Source: an uncultured Prevotella sp.
Lineage (GTDB): Bacteria; Bacteroidota; Bacteroidia; Bacteroidales; Bacteroidaceae
Direction of reading: 5' to 3'
Assembly (NCBI GenBank): GCA_937916405.1
Contig: CALFUF010000043.1
Location: forward strand, 1-16,108
Length of the DNA stretch: 16,108 nt
The notes beneath the pieces were generated by a model. It was not told the origin of the DNA. It searched no databases and worked only from the letters and a program-made list of their open reading frames with translations. How positions within the stretch are numbered: the stretch's first letter is position 1; each line of letters begins with the position of its first letter. Of this stretch, positions 1 to 7,961 are shown piece after piece. A program made the position numbers and the translations under genes.

Positions 1-9
1 TTTCTGCTG

Positions 10-17
10 CAAAATTA
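10..17 (-). promoter_or_regulatory. Possible -7 promoter box for a divergent gene to the left
   Basis: On the minus strand this reads TAATTTTG, which fits the Bacteroidetes -7 consensus TAnnTTTG. It points out of the window, so a gene transcribed leftward may sit divergent to the AraC regulator. I see no matching TTTG -33 element at the expected 19-21 base spacing, and the supposed gene is outside the window, so this is weak. Confidence 0.25.
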
Positions 18-78
18 CAATGTTTTTCCCATCTTTACGTTATCATATAAAAGGCAGAAATGTTCTAATTCAACGAAA

Positions 79-933
79 ATGGCAAAAAAGATAGAAAATC
101 TTACTTTGAGGGCGGTAGAACACTTGGCTGGTGATGACCACGGTGAGTATGTTGGCGATGATTTATTCATGGCCATGAGCGCCCGCAAGTTTGGCAAGCA
201 GTTTCTCCAGACAGGCCAGCCCTATCGGGTGGACGACGGTCGTGTGATGCGCGCTCTTTCAGGTCATGCACACAGCATTATCAATATGGAACCGCACGAC
301 TTACAGGCAGGTATGCTACTTGTTGTGCCAGCCGACTCCGTATTCGAAATTGAAGAGATGTACGATGAGTTCGACATCCAGGCCTTCTCCTATCGGGAGT
401 TACCAAAAGAGGCACTTTTCAAGGAGTGTACGACTTTTCAATTGAACGATGACGACTGGCTGCTTATCGACGAGTATTTCCGTCTGCTCTGGCATACTGT
501 CAACCGCCAGCCCCTGTCACTTCCCTCTGTCCGGGCCTTGCAAACGGCACTTCTCTCCGAACTCCACCTTATACATAATAAGGAAAACGCAGAAAGGAAG
601 CGTCGTCCCATCAGCCGTCAGGAAGATATTTTTCATCGCTTCACCGCTCTCGTCAACGAGCATGCCGCTCGTGAACATGCCATCGCCTTCTATGCCGACC
701 GTCTCTGCCTGACACCCAACCATCTTGGATCCGTCATCCGGGAAGTCAGCGGACAGACAGTCATGCAATGGATTCACCGCCACATCATCCAGCAGGCCAA
801 ACTACAATTGAAATACAGCGACCTGCCTGTCTGGCAGATCGCTGAGTTGCTGAATTTCCCTAATCCCTCGTTCTTCTCCAAGTTTTTCAAGCGCGAGACG
901 GGTAAAACACCAGCCGAATATCGGCGAGGATAA
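79..933 (+). CDS. AraC-family transcriptional regulator
   Basis: This encodes a 284-residue cytoplasmic DNA-binding regulator. The C-terminal part, about residues 185-284, is a typical AraC/XylS double helix-turn-helix. Visible marks are LTPNHLGSVIREVSG (first HTH) and the family signature ending in FFSKFFKRETGKTPAEYR. The N-terminal part, about 1-165, would be the sensing region, probably a diverged cupin-like fold; I recognise no specific ligand motif there. The length is normal for the family. The ATG at 79 follows an A-rich stretch and gives a sensible N-terminus (MAKKIENLTL). The alpha-amylase gene follows 153 bases downstream on the same strand with its own -7 box. It could regulate that gene, itself, or a divergent gene beyond the left edge; the sequence does not decide. 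The family call is firm and the target unknown. Confidence 0.93.
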   Translation: MAKKIENLTLRAVEHLAGDDHGEYVGDDLFMAMSARKFGKQFLQTGQPYRVDDGRVMRALSGHAHSIINMEPHDLQAGMLLVVPADSVFEIEEMYDEFDIQAFSYRELPKEALFKECTTFQLNDDDWLLIDEYFRLLWHTVNRQPLSLPSVRALQTALLSELHLIHNKENAERKRRPISRQEDIFHRFTALVNEHAAREHAIAFYADRLCLTPNHLGSVIREVSGQTVMQWIHRHIIQQAKLQLKYSDLPVWQIAELLNFPNPSFFSKFFKRETGKTPAEYRRG

Positions 934-1051
934 TACTCCTATCAAACGGGATTATCGGGGGAATAGCCAAGTTTTTTATCTGTGCAACCGATTGCATGAT
1001 TTCCGTTGTCTTATTTAAGCGTTGAAAGATAGAACGTTAGCGGAAAAGGCT

Positions 1052-1059
1052 TATCTTTG
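1052..1059 (+). promoter_or_regulatory. -7 promoter box upstream of the alpha-amylase gene
   Basis: TATCTTTG matches the Bacteroidetes -7 consensus TAnnTTTG exactly and lies 27 bases before the ATG at 1087, giving a short 5' leader. No good TTTG -33 element is seen at 19-21 bases upstream, so an activator may be needed. The rest of 934-1086 holds only a small hairpin (TGCAA-CCGA-TTGCA near 990) without a T-run, so I see no clear terminator after the regulator gene. Confidence 0.6.
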
Positions 1060-1086
1060 CACACAGAAAACTAAAAACTGACAGAT

Positions 1087-2895
1087 ATGATGAAGAAAAT
1101 CTACACGACATTAATCGTATTGGTTGCCACTCTGACTGCTTCGGCTCAGGGATGGCCCGCAAACTATGACGGTGTGATGCTGCAAGGCTTCTACTGGAAT
1201 TCGTATACGGACACTAAATGGAAGACTTTAGAGTCGCAGGCAGACGAGTTGTCACAATTCTTTGAGTTGATTTGGGTACCGCAGAGTGGCTATTGTAACA
1301 CCCTGTCCAACCAGATGGGCTATTCCGACATCTGGTGGCTCGACCACAAGAGTGCTTTTGGTACTGAGGATGAGTTGCGCTCGATGATTAAGACGTTCAA
1401 GGATAAGAATGTCGGTATTATAGAGGATGTCGTGATCAATCATAAAAATGGCAACACCAGTTGGTGTGACTTCCCCAATGAGTCGAAAAACGGTTATACG
1501 CTGACATGGGACAATACCAATTTCTCTGGTATCTGTCAAGATGATGAGTGTAACAGTTCTTCCAATCTCAGCAAATGGAGCACGGGAGGTAAGAAGACAA
1601 CAGGTGCCATGGACACTGGGTCTAACTTTGACGGATGCCGTGATCTGGACCATACGAATGCCACTGTCCAGCAGAATATCAAGACCTATCTTGATTTCTT
1701 GCTGAAAGACTTGGGATATGCCGGCTTCCGCTATGATATGGTGGGAGGCTATGCTCCTAAGTATACGGGTATATATAACACGTCGGCAAAACCCACTTTT
1801 TCTGTTGGTGAGTACTGGATGAGTGATGGTAAGACAGGTCTGGTGAACTGGATCAACGGCACAAAGGTAGAGGGTGTTGTCCAGAGTGCCGCTTTTGACT
1901 TCACCATGAAATGGAATATCAACAATGCCTTTGAGAACAGCAACTGGGAGTCTCTCAACAGTGATGCTTTGGCTAATGACGCTTCCTATGCCCGCTATGC
2001 TGTTACTTTTGTGGATAACCATGACACTTATCGTGAGACTAATAATAAATTGGATGCCAATGTCTGTGCTGCTAATGCGTATATACTGACGATGCCAGGA
2101 ACACCATGTTTGTTCCTCTCACACTGGAAGGACTATAAAGGTACGTTGAAGCGACTGATTATGGCACGTAAGGCAGTGGGTATCAATAACCAGAGTACCA
2201 TCTTGGAGGCATCAGTCAAGGGTGCCGGCTATGTCTTGAAGGTTCAAGGCACGAAAGGAACGGCACTGTTACTCTTGGGTGGCTCACAGGGTGTGAATAC
2301 GACTGGTTACCAACTGGTGGCAGAAGGCAGGAAATACAAGATGTATGTCAGTGAGGGTGTGGATGTCTCTGCTATTAGTGCCATTACAGATGTTGATGCG
2401 AAGACGGAGTCGACAACGACGATGCCTTCTTTCTGTCAGGTGAATGAGGGTGAGACCTGTGCCTTCTTCGAGGCTCCTGTATCATGGGGCTCCTCAACAG
2501 TTTATTGTTGGAGATGGGATAATACCTATAACTATACCACCAATTCATGGCCAGGCACATCATGTACGAAAGTAGGTACGACGAGCAATGGCAGAAGTGT
2601 ATGGAAATGGACCTTCAAGGAGTCTGATAAAAAGTCGCAGTCGAGTCCCAATCAAGGTATTATCTTTAGTGCTAATGGAAAACAGACTGGTGACATGATG
2701 TTTGTCAATGGTGGCTATTATCTGGAGGATGGTCTTTGGGACAGTGTGTTGTCCACAACAGCTATCCATCATGTGAAAGGTACATCAGACTCAACTAAGG
2801 ATGCCTATTGGTACGACCTCCGTGGTCGTAGACTCACTGGGGAGCCGACATCGAAGGGTATCTATATTTATCAAGGAAAGAAAATACTTAAGTAA
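1087..2895 (+). CDS. Secreted GH13 alpha-amylase with CBM26-like module and T9SS-like tail
   Basis: This is a 602-residue exported starch hydrolase. Residues 1-20 are a signal peptide, cut after TASA. The GH13 barrel carries the conserved regions: DVVINH (114-119), GFRYDMV with nucleophile D217, SVGEYW with acid/base E242, and FVDNHD with D313. The motif LQGFYWNSY near the start is typical of small alpha-amylases that open with an LQGFxW strand. Residues of about 466-552 (aromatic-rich, YCWRWDN and SWPG) resemble a CBM26 starch-binding module. The last ~28 residues (YDLRGRRL, KGIYI, GKKILK) resemble a type IX secretion sorting tail, suggesting cell-surface delivery. All catalytic residues are present. 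Two ATGs in tandem (1087 and 1090) could start it. The gene converges on the xylanase operon with only 40 bases between stops, with no evident terminator. Confidence 0.93.
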   Translation: MMKKIYTTLIVLVATLTASAQGWPANYDGVMLQGFYWNSYTDTKWKTLESQADELSQFFELIWVPQSGYCNTLSNQMGYSDIWWLDHKSAFGTEDELRSMIKTFKDKNVGIIEDVVINHKNGNTSWCDFPNESKNGYTLTWDNTNFSGICQDDECNSSSNLSKWSTGGKKTTGAMDTGSNFDGCRDLDHTNATVQQNIKTYLDFLLKDLGYAGFRYDMVGGYAPKYTGIYNTSAKPTFSVGEYWMSDGKTGLVNWINGTKVEGVVQSAAFDFTMKWNINNAFENSNWESLNSDALANDASYARYAVTFVDNHDTYRETNNKLDANVCAANAYILTMPGTPCLFLSHWKDYKGTLKRLIMARKAVGINNQSTILEASVKGAGYVLKVQGTKGTALLLLGGSQGVNTTGYQLVAEGRKYKMYVSEGVDVSAISAITDVDAKTESTTTMPSFCQVNEGETCAFFEAPVSWGSSTVYCWRWDNTYNYTTNSWPGTSCTKVGTTSNGRSVWKWTFKESDKKSQSSPNQGIIFSANGKQTGDMMFVNGGYYLEDGLWDSVLSTTAIHHVKGTSDSTKDAYWYDLRGRRLTGEPTSKGIYIYQGKKILK

Positions 2896-2935
2896 AAGAG
2901 TGATTTGATACTGTCTGGAAAAGAAGGAAAGTGGC

Positions 2936-3202
2936 TTATTGTTGGTTAAAGACCGCAATTTGTATGTTACTAGTGTCAGAATTTTTCCCTAACAGGAACT
3001 TGTCGATGAAAGCCTCCACTTCAGGATATTGGTTCTCGGGGAGCATATAATGTGGGTGGTTTCCTACGATAGAGTAGCCCATGCGGTCGGCAAGCCATTT
3101 GTAATTTCCTGTATGTTCCTGCTGGTAGACCAAAGAAAGTTGTTGGCTATAAGCACTTAACTTATAGCCAACAACAGTAAGTAAGGAGATAGTCCTTTTC
3201 AT
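2936..3202 (-). pseudogene. Remnant of a secreted carbohydrate esterase gene (CE15-like C-terminus)
   Basis: This is an 88-codon open frame that starts 3 bases after the stop of the GH10-CE1 gene, so it would be co-transcribed and translationally coupled. It opens like a signal peptide (MKRTISLLTVVG, then LSAYSQ) but a Lys sits in the hydrophobic core. It then passes straight into what looks like the end of an alpha/beta-hydrolase: MGYSIVGNHPHYMLPENQ followed by EVEAFIDKFLLG. From memory, that pattern fits glucuronoyl-esterase-like (CE15) C-termini, with the His of the catalytic triad. No nucleophile elbow is present, and such esterases usually run to 350 residues or more, so the middle appears to have been lost. 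A perfect 15-bp inverted repeat lies at the join. It could still make a small secreted protein. The parent family is a moderate-confidence call. Confidence 0.6.
3139..3175. repeat. Perfect 15-bp inverted repeat with 7-base loop
   Basis: The arm GTTGTTGGCTATAAG (3139-3153) is followed by CACTTAA and then its exact reverse complement (3161-3175). It lies inside the 88-codon remnant gene, at the boundary between the signal-peptide-like start and the esterase-like end. There is no T-run, so it does not look like a terminator. Confidence 0.9.
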
Positions 3203-3205
3203 AAC

Positions 3206-5365
3206 TTATTTGAATAATAGTGGTGCCATCTGATACAGGCTCCTGCGCCAGGTCAGGAACTCATGGGCGGTACCCTCGGAGATATAACCATGGGCATTGA
3301 AGCCTGCTTCTTTCAGACGAGCGGTAGACTCCTTGATGGCATCTGGGCGTTCCTTGCTGCCACAGCTCTGGAAGATGACCTTCACCTGTTTCTTGTCCTT
3401 GATATCTTTGGGCTCGTACTGTCCACCGCTCAACAGACCATAGTAGCCGAAGACTTCCGGGCGACGCAGGGTGATGAGCTTCGTCTCCATACCTCCCATT
3501 GACAGACCTGCCATCGCACGGTTCCATTTGTCTGCCTTGGTAGCGAAATGTGCGTCAATATAAGGTACCAACTCGTCAACCAATAATGTCTCGAATTCCT
3601 TGGCGGTAAATTCTCTGATGGAGCCGAACTTGACATCATTGGTCAGACCGTAGGTCATCACGATGATGAAAGGCTTGATCTTACCGTCGGCAATCAGGTT
3701 GTCCATGATCAGGTTAGCATGTCCTTGGTTGCTCCATGCGTTCTCGTCCTCACCCCATCCGTGTTGCAGATAGAGCACAGGGAAACGCTCCTTCTTGTCC
3801 TTGCCATACGTTGGTGGGGTATAGACCAAGGCACGTGCCATCGCACCCGTACTCTTCGAGGGGAACAATACCTGTTGTACGTTGCCATGGGGAATATCCA
3901 TACGGCAGGCGTAGAAGTCCTTGTCGTGGGCAGGAATCTCAATACCACTCTCCCAACGGCAGGAACCGAAATAGTTATGCGTGCCTGGGTCGTTGAACAC
4001 ACCCCCGTCAATGATCAGGTGATAGTAGTGGAAACCCTCATCCATCGGACCTTCTGTCGTACCTGTCCACACACCGTCCTTGTCCTTACGCAGTACCGTA
4101 CCTCCACGTCCGCCCAGGCCAAGGCTGACGATAACCGATTTGGCATCGGGGGCAACGACACAGAAACGGGCGTAACCATCGGAGTTCACCATTGGATACT
4201 CCTGTCCGTGCTGGTTCATCTCGTTAGGACGGAAGTCCTCCTTCGGTTGACGATGGTCGAGTGCGGCATCAAAATTCTTGATGATCAGATACGACTTCTT
4301 GGGCTTGTAGTTCTCGTCGAAGGGCAGGGGATGGTTATTCACACCCAACCAGGAGTCATGGTCGGAGAGATTCCAGAAGGTGACACAGTCAATCACATCC
4401 TTGTGTTTACGGAAGATACGGAAGATGCGGTTGTATTGGTCTTCCTGCAAGGTAGCGATATAGGGTGCCTGTGGCTTGGTCTCACCACGGGAGAAACGGA
4501 GCTGTCCACCCTGCTCGGTATTGGTGCGCAGATCCAGTTCTGTGATATGGATATGCTTCACCAGTTCTGCATACTTGGTGATGGCAGCGTCAATGTCCTC
4601 CTCGGAGGGACCATAGATATTATAGTGTCCCTGCATGCCGATGCCATGGATGGGCACACCCTGACCTTGCATCTTCTTCACCATATTATAAATACGGTCA
4701 CGCTTGCCGGGGTCACACTCGTTATAGTCGTTATAGAACAACAAAGCGTTGGGGTCAGCCTCGTGGGCAAACTGGAAAGCCTTGGCAATAAACTCGTCAC
4801 CACAGAGCTTGTAGGCAGTGCTCTCTCTGTAAGGGTTAGCGGGATGTCCGGGCCATCCGAAAGTCTGGTCGGCAATCGCCTCGTTCACGACATCCCAGCA
4901 ATATACCACATCCTTATAGCGGTTAACCACTGCATGGATATGCTCACGAAGACGCTCGTAGAATACCTCTTTCTTGACGGGTTTCCCTTTCTTGTCGTAG
5001 AACATCCAGTCGGCAAACTGAGAGTGCCAGCACAGACAGTGTCCTCTCAGCTTGATGCCTTTCTCACGACAGAAGTTGGCAATGCTGTCTGCACCGCCCC
5101 AGTTCCATACACCCTCCTTAGGATGTACGGAGACGGGTTTCATGTCGTTCTCAGCAGTAATACTATTGAACTCCTTTTGGATAAGAGCCATTTGCTCAAG
5201 TGTCACCACGTTTCTCTGGTTGACGGCAACACCAATAGAGAAATAGTCTTTGTAGGTATCCTTCATACCCAGTCCTGCGTTGGGGTCAGGAGCTTGTCCC
5301 CATTGTGCCTTAGCGATGTCGCATACCATCATGAGCATCAAAGTCAGTTGAATAGTTCTTCTCAT
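3206..5365 (-). CDS. Bifunctional GH10 endo-xylanase / CE1 feruloyl esterase
   Basis: This is a 719-residue exported enzyme that should cut the beta-1,4-xylan backbone and remove ferulate or similar esters. A signal peptide ends near residue 20 (AKA-QWGQ). GH10 spans about 25-370, with acid/base E162 in WDVVNEA and nucleophile E276 in HITELDLR. Residues of about 390-485 look like an E-set/CBM48-like domain, often found before CE1 domains. CE1 follows to the end, with nucleophile S622 in AGLSMGGM and a His at 701 in GTAHEF. The catalytic Asp is less obvious: the usual region reads CGSKERPD, so D675 or another residue may serve. The architecture resembles Prevotella ruminicola Xyn10D-Fae1A, which I recall from the literature. 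A -7 box lies 39 bases upstream. The esterase remnant follows directly. Confidence 0.94.
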   Translation of the reverse strand: MRRTIQLTLMLMMVCDIAKAQWGQAPDPNAGLGMKDTYKDYFSIGVAVNQRNVVTLEQMALIQKEFNSITAENDMKPVSVHPKEGVWNWGGADSIANFCREKGIKLRGHCLCWHSQFADWMFYDKKGKPVKKEVFYERLREHIHAVVNRYKDVVYCWDVVNEAIADQTFGWPGHPANPYRESTAYKLCGDEFIAKAFQFAHEADPNALLFYNDYNECDPGKRDRIYNMVKKMQGQGVPIHGIGMQGHYNIYGPSEEDIDAAITKYAELVKHIHITELDLRTNTEQGGQLRFSRGETKPQAPYIATLQEDQYNRIFRIFRKHKDVIDCVTFWNLSDHDSWLGVNNHPLPFDENYKPKKSYLIIKNFDAALDHRQPKEDFRPNEMNQHGQEYPMVNSDGYARFCVVAPDAKSVIVSLGLGGRGGTVLRKDKDGVWTGTTEGPMDEGFHYYHLIIDGGVFNDPGTHNYFGSCRWESGIEIPAHDKDFYACRMDIPHGNVQQVLFPSKSTGAMARALVYTPPTYGKDKKERFPVLYLQHGWGEDENAWSNQGHANLIMDNLIADGKIKPFIIVMTYGLTNDVKFGSIREFTAKEFETLLVDELVPYIDAHFATKADKWNRAMAGLSMGGMETKLITLRRPEVFGYYGLLSGGQYEPKDIKDKKQVKVIFQSCGSKERPDAIKESTARLKEAGFNAHGYISEGTAHEFLTWRRSLYQMAPLLFK

Positions 5366-5404
5366 AGGTTTATTACGTATTAGAATGAATGATTATTGTC
5401 GCTG

Positions 5405-5412
5405 CAAAGATA
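5405..5412 (-). promoter_or_regulatory. -7 promoter box upstream of the GH10-CE1 gene
   Basis: On the minus strand this reads TATCTTTG, an exact fit to TAnnTTTG, 39 bases before the ATG of the xylanase/esterase gene. No TTTG is found at the -33 position. It lies in the 127-base gap after the GH31 gene, so the GH10-CE1 gene can be transcribed separately as well as by read-through. Confidence 0.6.
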
Positions 5413-5492
5413 CAGAAAATAATTGAGAATCAGTTCGTTTTATGTATCACAAAACGACATCTGATGTAACATGATTCAAGAAACGCTATCTA

Positions 5493-7946
5493 TCAGCGGA
5501 CGACAGTCTGTTTTCCCTTGTAGGTGACAGTCTTGATGCGTCTGCCAGGCAGGGAGATACGGAACTTACGGGATTTCTGCATGGCAGGGAATTGTCCCTC
5601 CCGCTCGCTGATGATCAGTCGCTGTGCCCCCTCTTCCCATTGGAAGCGGATAAGGGAGAAAGCACCCTGTTCGTAGTCGTTGGTATCTCCGTCGTCCTCA
5701 TAGAGACAGAAGGTGGTGTCGGCACCGGGGTAGATATAGATGCTCAGGACATCGTCTTTCGACTGATCGGCAAGGGGTAGGATGCTGCCCCCACGTACAA
5801 AGACAGGAATCTGTCGCTTGTCGACAGCAGTCTTCACCGTCTGACCGCCCTCGTAGTGTATGCCGGTATGGTAGTCGTACCATCCTGCCGTATTCTTCGG
5901 CAGATAGGTGTTCCATGCGGTAACATCGGGTACAGTGACAGGACTGATCAGCAACGACTTACCGAACATATACTCGTATTTCTGTTGTAGTGCCTCTGTG
6001 TCGGTGGGGAAGTCGAAGACGAGGGGGCGCATCAGAGTGCTTCCCTCGTTGGCGATGGCCGCCGCATAACTGTAGATATAAGGTTGCAGGCGGTAACGCT
6101 CTTGCAGACACTGGGCGATGATGGCTTTTGTCTCGTCACCATAGTTCCATGGCTCGGTATTACTCATATAGCCGTGAACACGCATCAGGGGGAGATAGAC
6201 AGCTGTCTCTATCCAGCGTAGCATGCGGTCGATGTAGTCTTGGTTGGTATACTGGTCGTCAGGACGGAAGAAACCGCCAGCGTCGTATGTCCACCAGGGG
6301 ACACCTGCCGCTTGCATACCCAGACCAGCTGTGATCTGCCGGCGGAACGACTCCCAGTCATTCCCCACGTCACCCGACCACATGGCGGAGCCGTAGCGTT
6401 GGATACCCGGGAAACCGCACCGTGTGAGTATCATAGGACGCCGATGTGGTTGGTCATGACGAAATCCCTCATAGACGGTCTTGTTGACTAACAGGGGATA
6501 GACATTACGGACTTGCTCGCCCGTCCATTGTCCACGGTTCACCGTCCTGCCTGCGAGGTCGTCATTCTCCGGCTCTGTGGCATCCTGCCACCATGCGTCG
6601 ATACCCAGTGGTACCAACCGCTTGCTGAATTGTTGCCAATAGGCTTGTGCCGCGTCGGGTGAGAAGAAGTCTATCCAATCAGTGTTGGGGATATAATGTC
6701 CCTCTCGTTCCATCTGCTTGCCCACCTCAGAGCTCTTGTCGATCTTGGACCATACGCTGACCATCAGTTTGACACCCTGTTGGTGCAGACTGTCTGTCAG
6801 GCGTTTCGGATCAGGGTAGAACTCCTCATCGAACTGCATGGCATTCCACCCATACTTACCCCAGTACTGCCAGTCTTGTACGATGACATCCAAGGGCAGC
6901 TGCTCCTCACGGAAGCGTTGGGCTGTCTGTAGGATCTCCTCCTGTGAGTGATAGCGCTCACGGCAGTGGATATAACCAGTAGCCCATCGGGGTATGAGGG
7001 GTGCCTTACCTGTTAGCTCACGATAGGTGTTGATGACTTTATCGGCACTACCGATGAAGACGGTATAGTCCACAGCGGTGGCGACAGGAGAGTGGAAGAC
7101 CGTCTCGTCCTCGACCATTTTATAAGAAAGTACTGGCATGTCATCTTTTGCGAGTTCTGCCGATACTTGATGTTGTCCTTTCTCCAGATGTACGATAGTG
7201 GAGGTGGTAGGTGGTAACCATACGTTCCGCATCTCGATGACGGTCTGTCCGTCAATGATCAGGTGATGGCGACGTGCCATCTTCTGTCCTACATCGAGCA
7301 GGAGGGCATAGTCCCCTTCTTGTTCCACCGTGAGAGTCGCCTGATAGATATTACGCTCCCTGACCTCCTGTTTTCCTCCTTCTGTAGAGGTGACATTGAC
7401 GATCTCTTTGTTCCCATCCCCCTCCATCTTCTGGAGCTTCACCTGCTGACCTGCCGGATTGAAGTCGGTGAGTCCGTAGTTGTTCCATAGGATGCCATAG
7501 CCCTTGCTGGAGATCAGCATGGGCATACTGATCTGGGTGTTTACCTGAGTCAGTCGGCGTGACAGTCCCCGAACGTTACTATAGCCGTCCTGAAACTGTC
7601 CGAGTCCGTACAGGCACTCGTCCTTGGGAGAGTCGAACACCAGGGTAGCCCCCGTCTCGTCCATTTGGTGACGGGTGGCGGAGAAGATGGTGTTCCCATC
7701 CTCGTCCATGACTCTGATGATCCCTCGCTGTCCGTTGATATAGAGTTGGAAGTCCCCTTCCACCTCGTCGTTCTTGACATACAGCCAGTCTGGTAGGTTA
7801 TTGGTCGTCTCCCCTTGTGTATATTGGATACGAACAGCATTGGCTGCAACGGTCTTAATCGTTAGTTGTCCGTTCCCGAAGGGAATCGTTTTTGCTGATA
7901 GGGATAAGCTTATTAAAAGTAGTCCCCAGAGAAATAATCGTCTCAT
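5493..7946 (-). CDS. Secreted GH31 alpha-xylosidase/alpha-glucosidase with PA14-like insert
   Basis: This is an 817-residue exported glycoside hydrolase. Residues 1-18 form a signal peptide (SLSLSA). The N-terminal beta-sandwich is followed by an insert at about 185-290 that looks like a PA14 domain, as in some bacterial alpha-xylosidases. The GH31 barrel carries VIVQDWQYWGKYGWN (355-369), DAWWQDATEPEN with nucleophile D455, and MWSGDVGNDW with acid/base D526. The WWxDATEP form is common in the alpha-xylosidase-like branch, so release of alpha-xylose from xyloglucan-type oligosaccharides is plausible; alpha-glucosidase activity cannot be excluded. The gene starts 15 bases after the sensor kinase stop, with no promoter between, so it is probably read from the kinase operon. 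All catalytic residues are intact and the length is normal. Confidence 0.92.
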   Translation of the reverse strand: MRRLFLWGLLLISLSLSAKTIPFGNGQLTIKTVAANAVRIQYTQGETTNNLPDWLYVKNDEVEGDFQLYINGQRGIIRVMDEDGNTIFSATRHQMDETGATLVFDSPKDECLYGLGQFQDGYSNVRGLSRRLTQVNTQISMPMLISSKGYGILWNNYGLTDFNPAGQQVKLQKMEGDGNKEIVNVTSTEGGKQEVRERNIYQATLTVEQEGDYALLLDVGQKMARRHHLIIDGQTVIEMRNVWLPPTTSTIVHLEKGQHQVSAELAKDDMPVLSYKMVEDETVFHSPVATAVDYTVFIGSADKVINTYRELTGKAPLIPRWATGYIHCRERYHSQEEILQTAQRFREEQLPLDVIVQDWQYWGKYGWNAMQFDEEFYPDPKRLTDSLHQQGVKLMVSVWSKIDKSSEVGKQMEREGHYIPNTDWIDFFSPDAAQAYWQQFSKRLVPLGIDAWWQDATEPENDDLAGRTVNRGQWTGEQVRNVYPLLVNKTVYEGFRHDQPHRRPMILTRCGFPGIQRYGSAMWSGDVGNDWESFRRQITAGLGMQAAGVPWWTYDAGGFFRPDDQYTNQDYIDRMLRWIETAVYLPLMRVHGYMSNTEPWNYGDETKAIIAQCLQERYRLQPYIYSYAAAIANEGSTLMRPLVFDFPTDTEALQQKYEYMFGKSLLISPVTVPDVTAWNTYLPKNTAGWYDYHTGIHYEGGQTVKTAVDKRQIPVFVRGGSILPLADQSKDDVLSIYIYPGADTTFCLYEDDGDTNDYEQGAFSLIRFQWEEGAQRLIISEREGQFPAMQKSRKFRISLPGRRIKTVTYKGKQTVVR

Positions 7947-7961
7947 GGTGAGTTGAAAGGT

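Noticed and set aside
1252..2022. 256-codon open frame antisense to the amylase
   Set aside because: It mirrors the strong GH13 reading frame and has no recognisable domain.
3719..5383. 554-codon open frame on the plus strand
   Set aside because: It lies antisense across the GH10-CE1 gene, whose domains and catalytic motifs are unambiguous; the translation resembles no family and is a codon-bias shadow.
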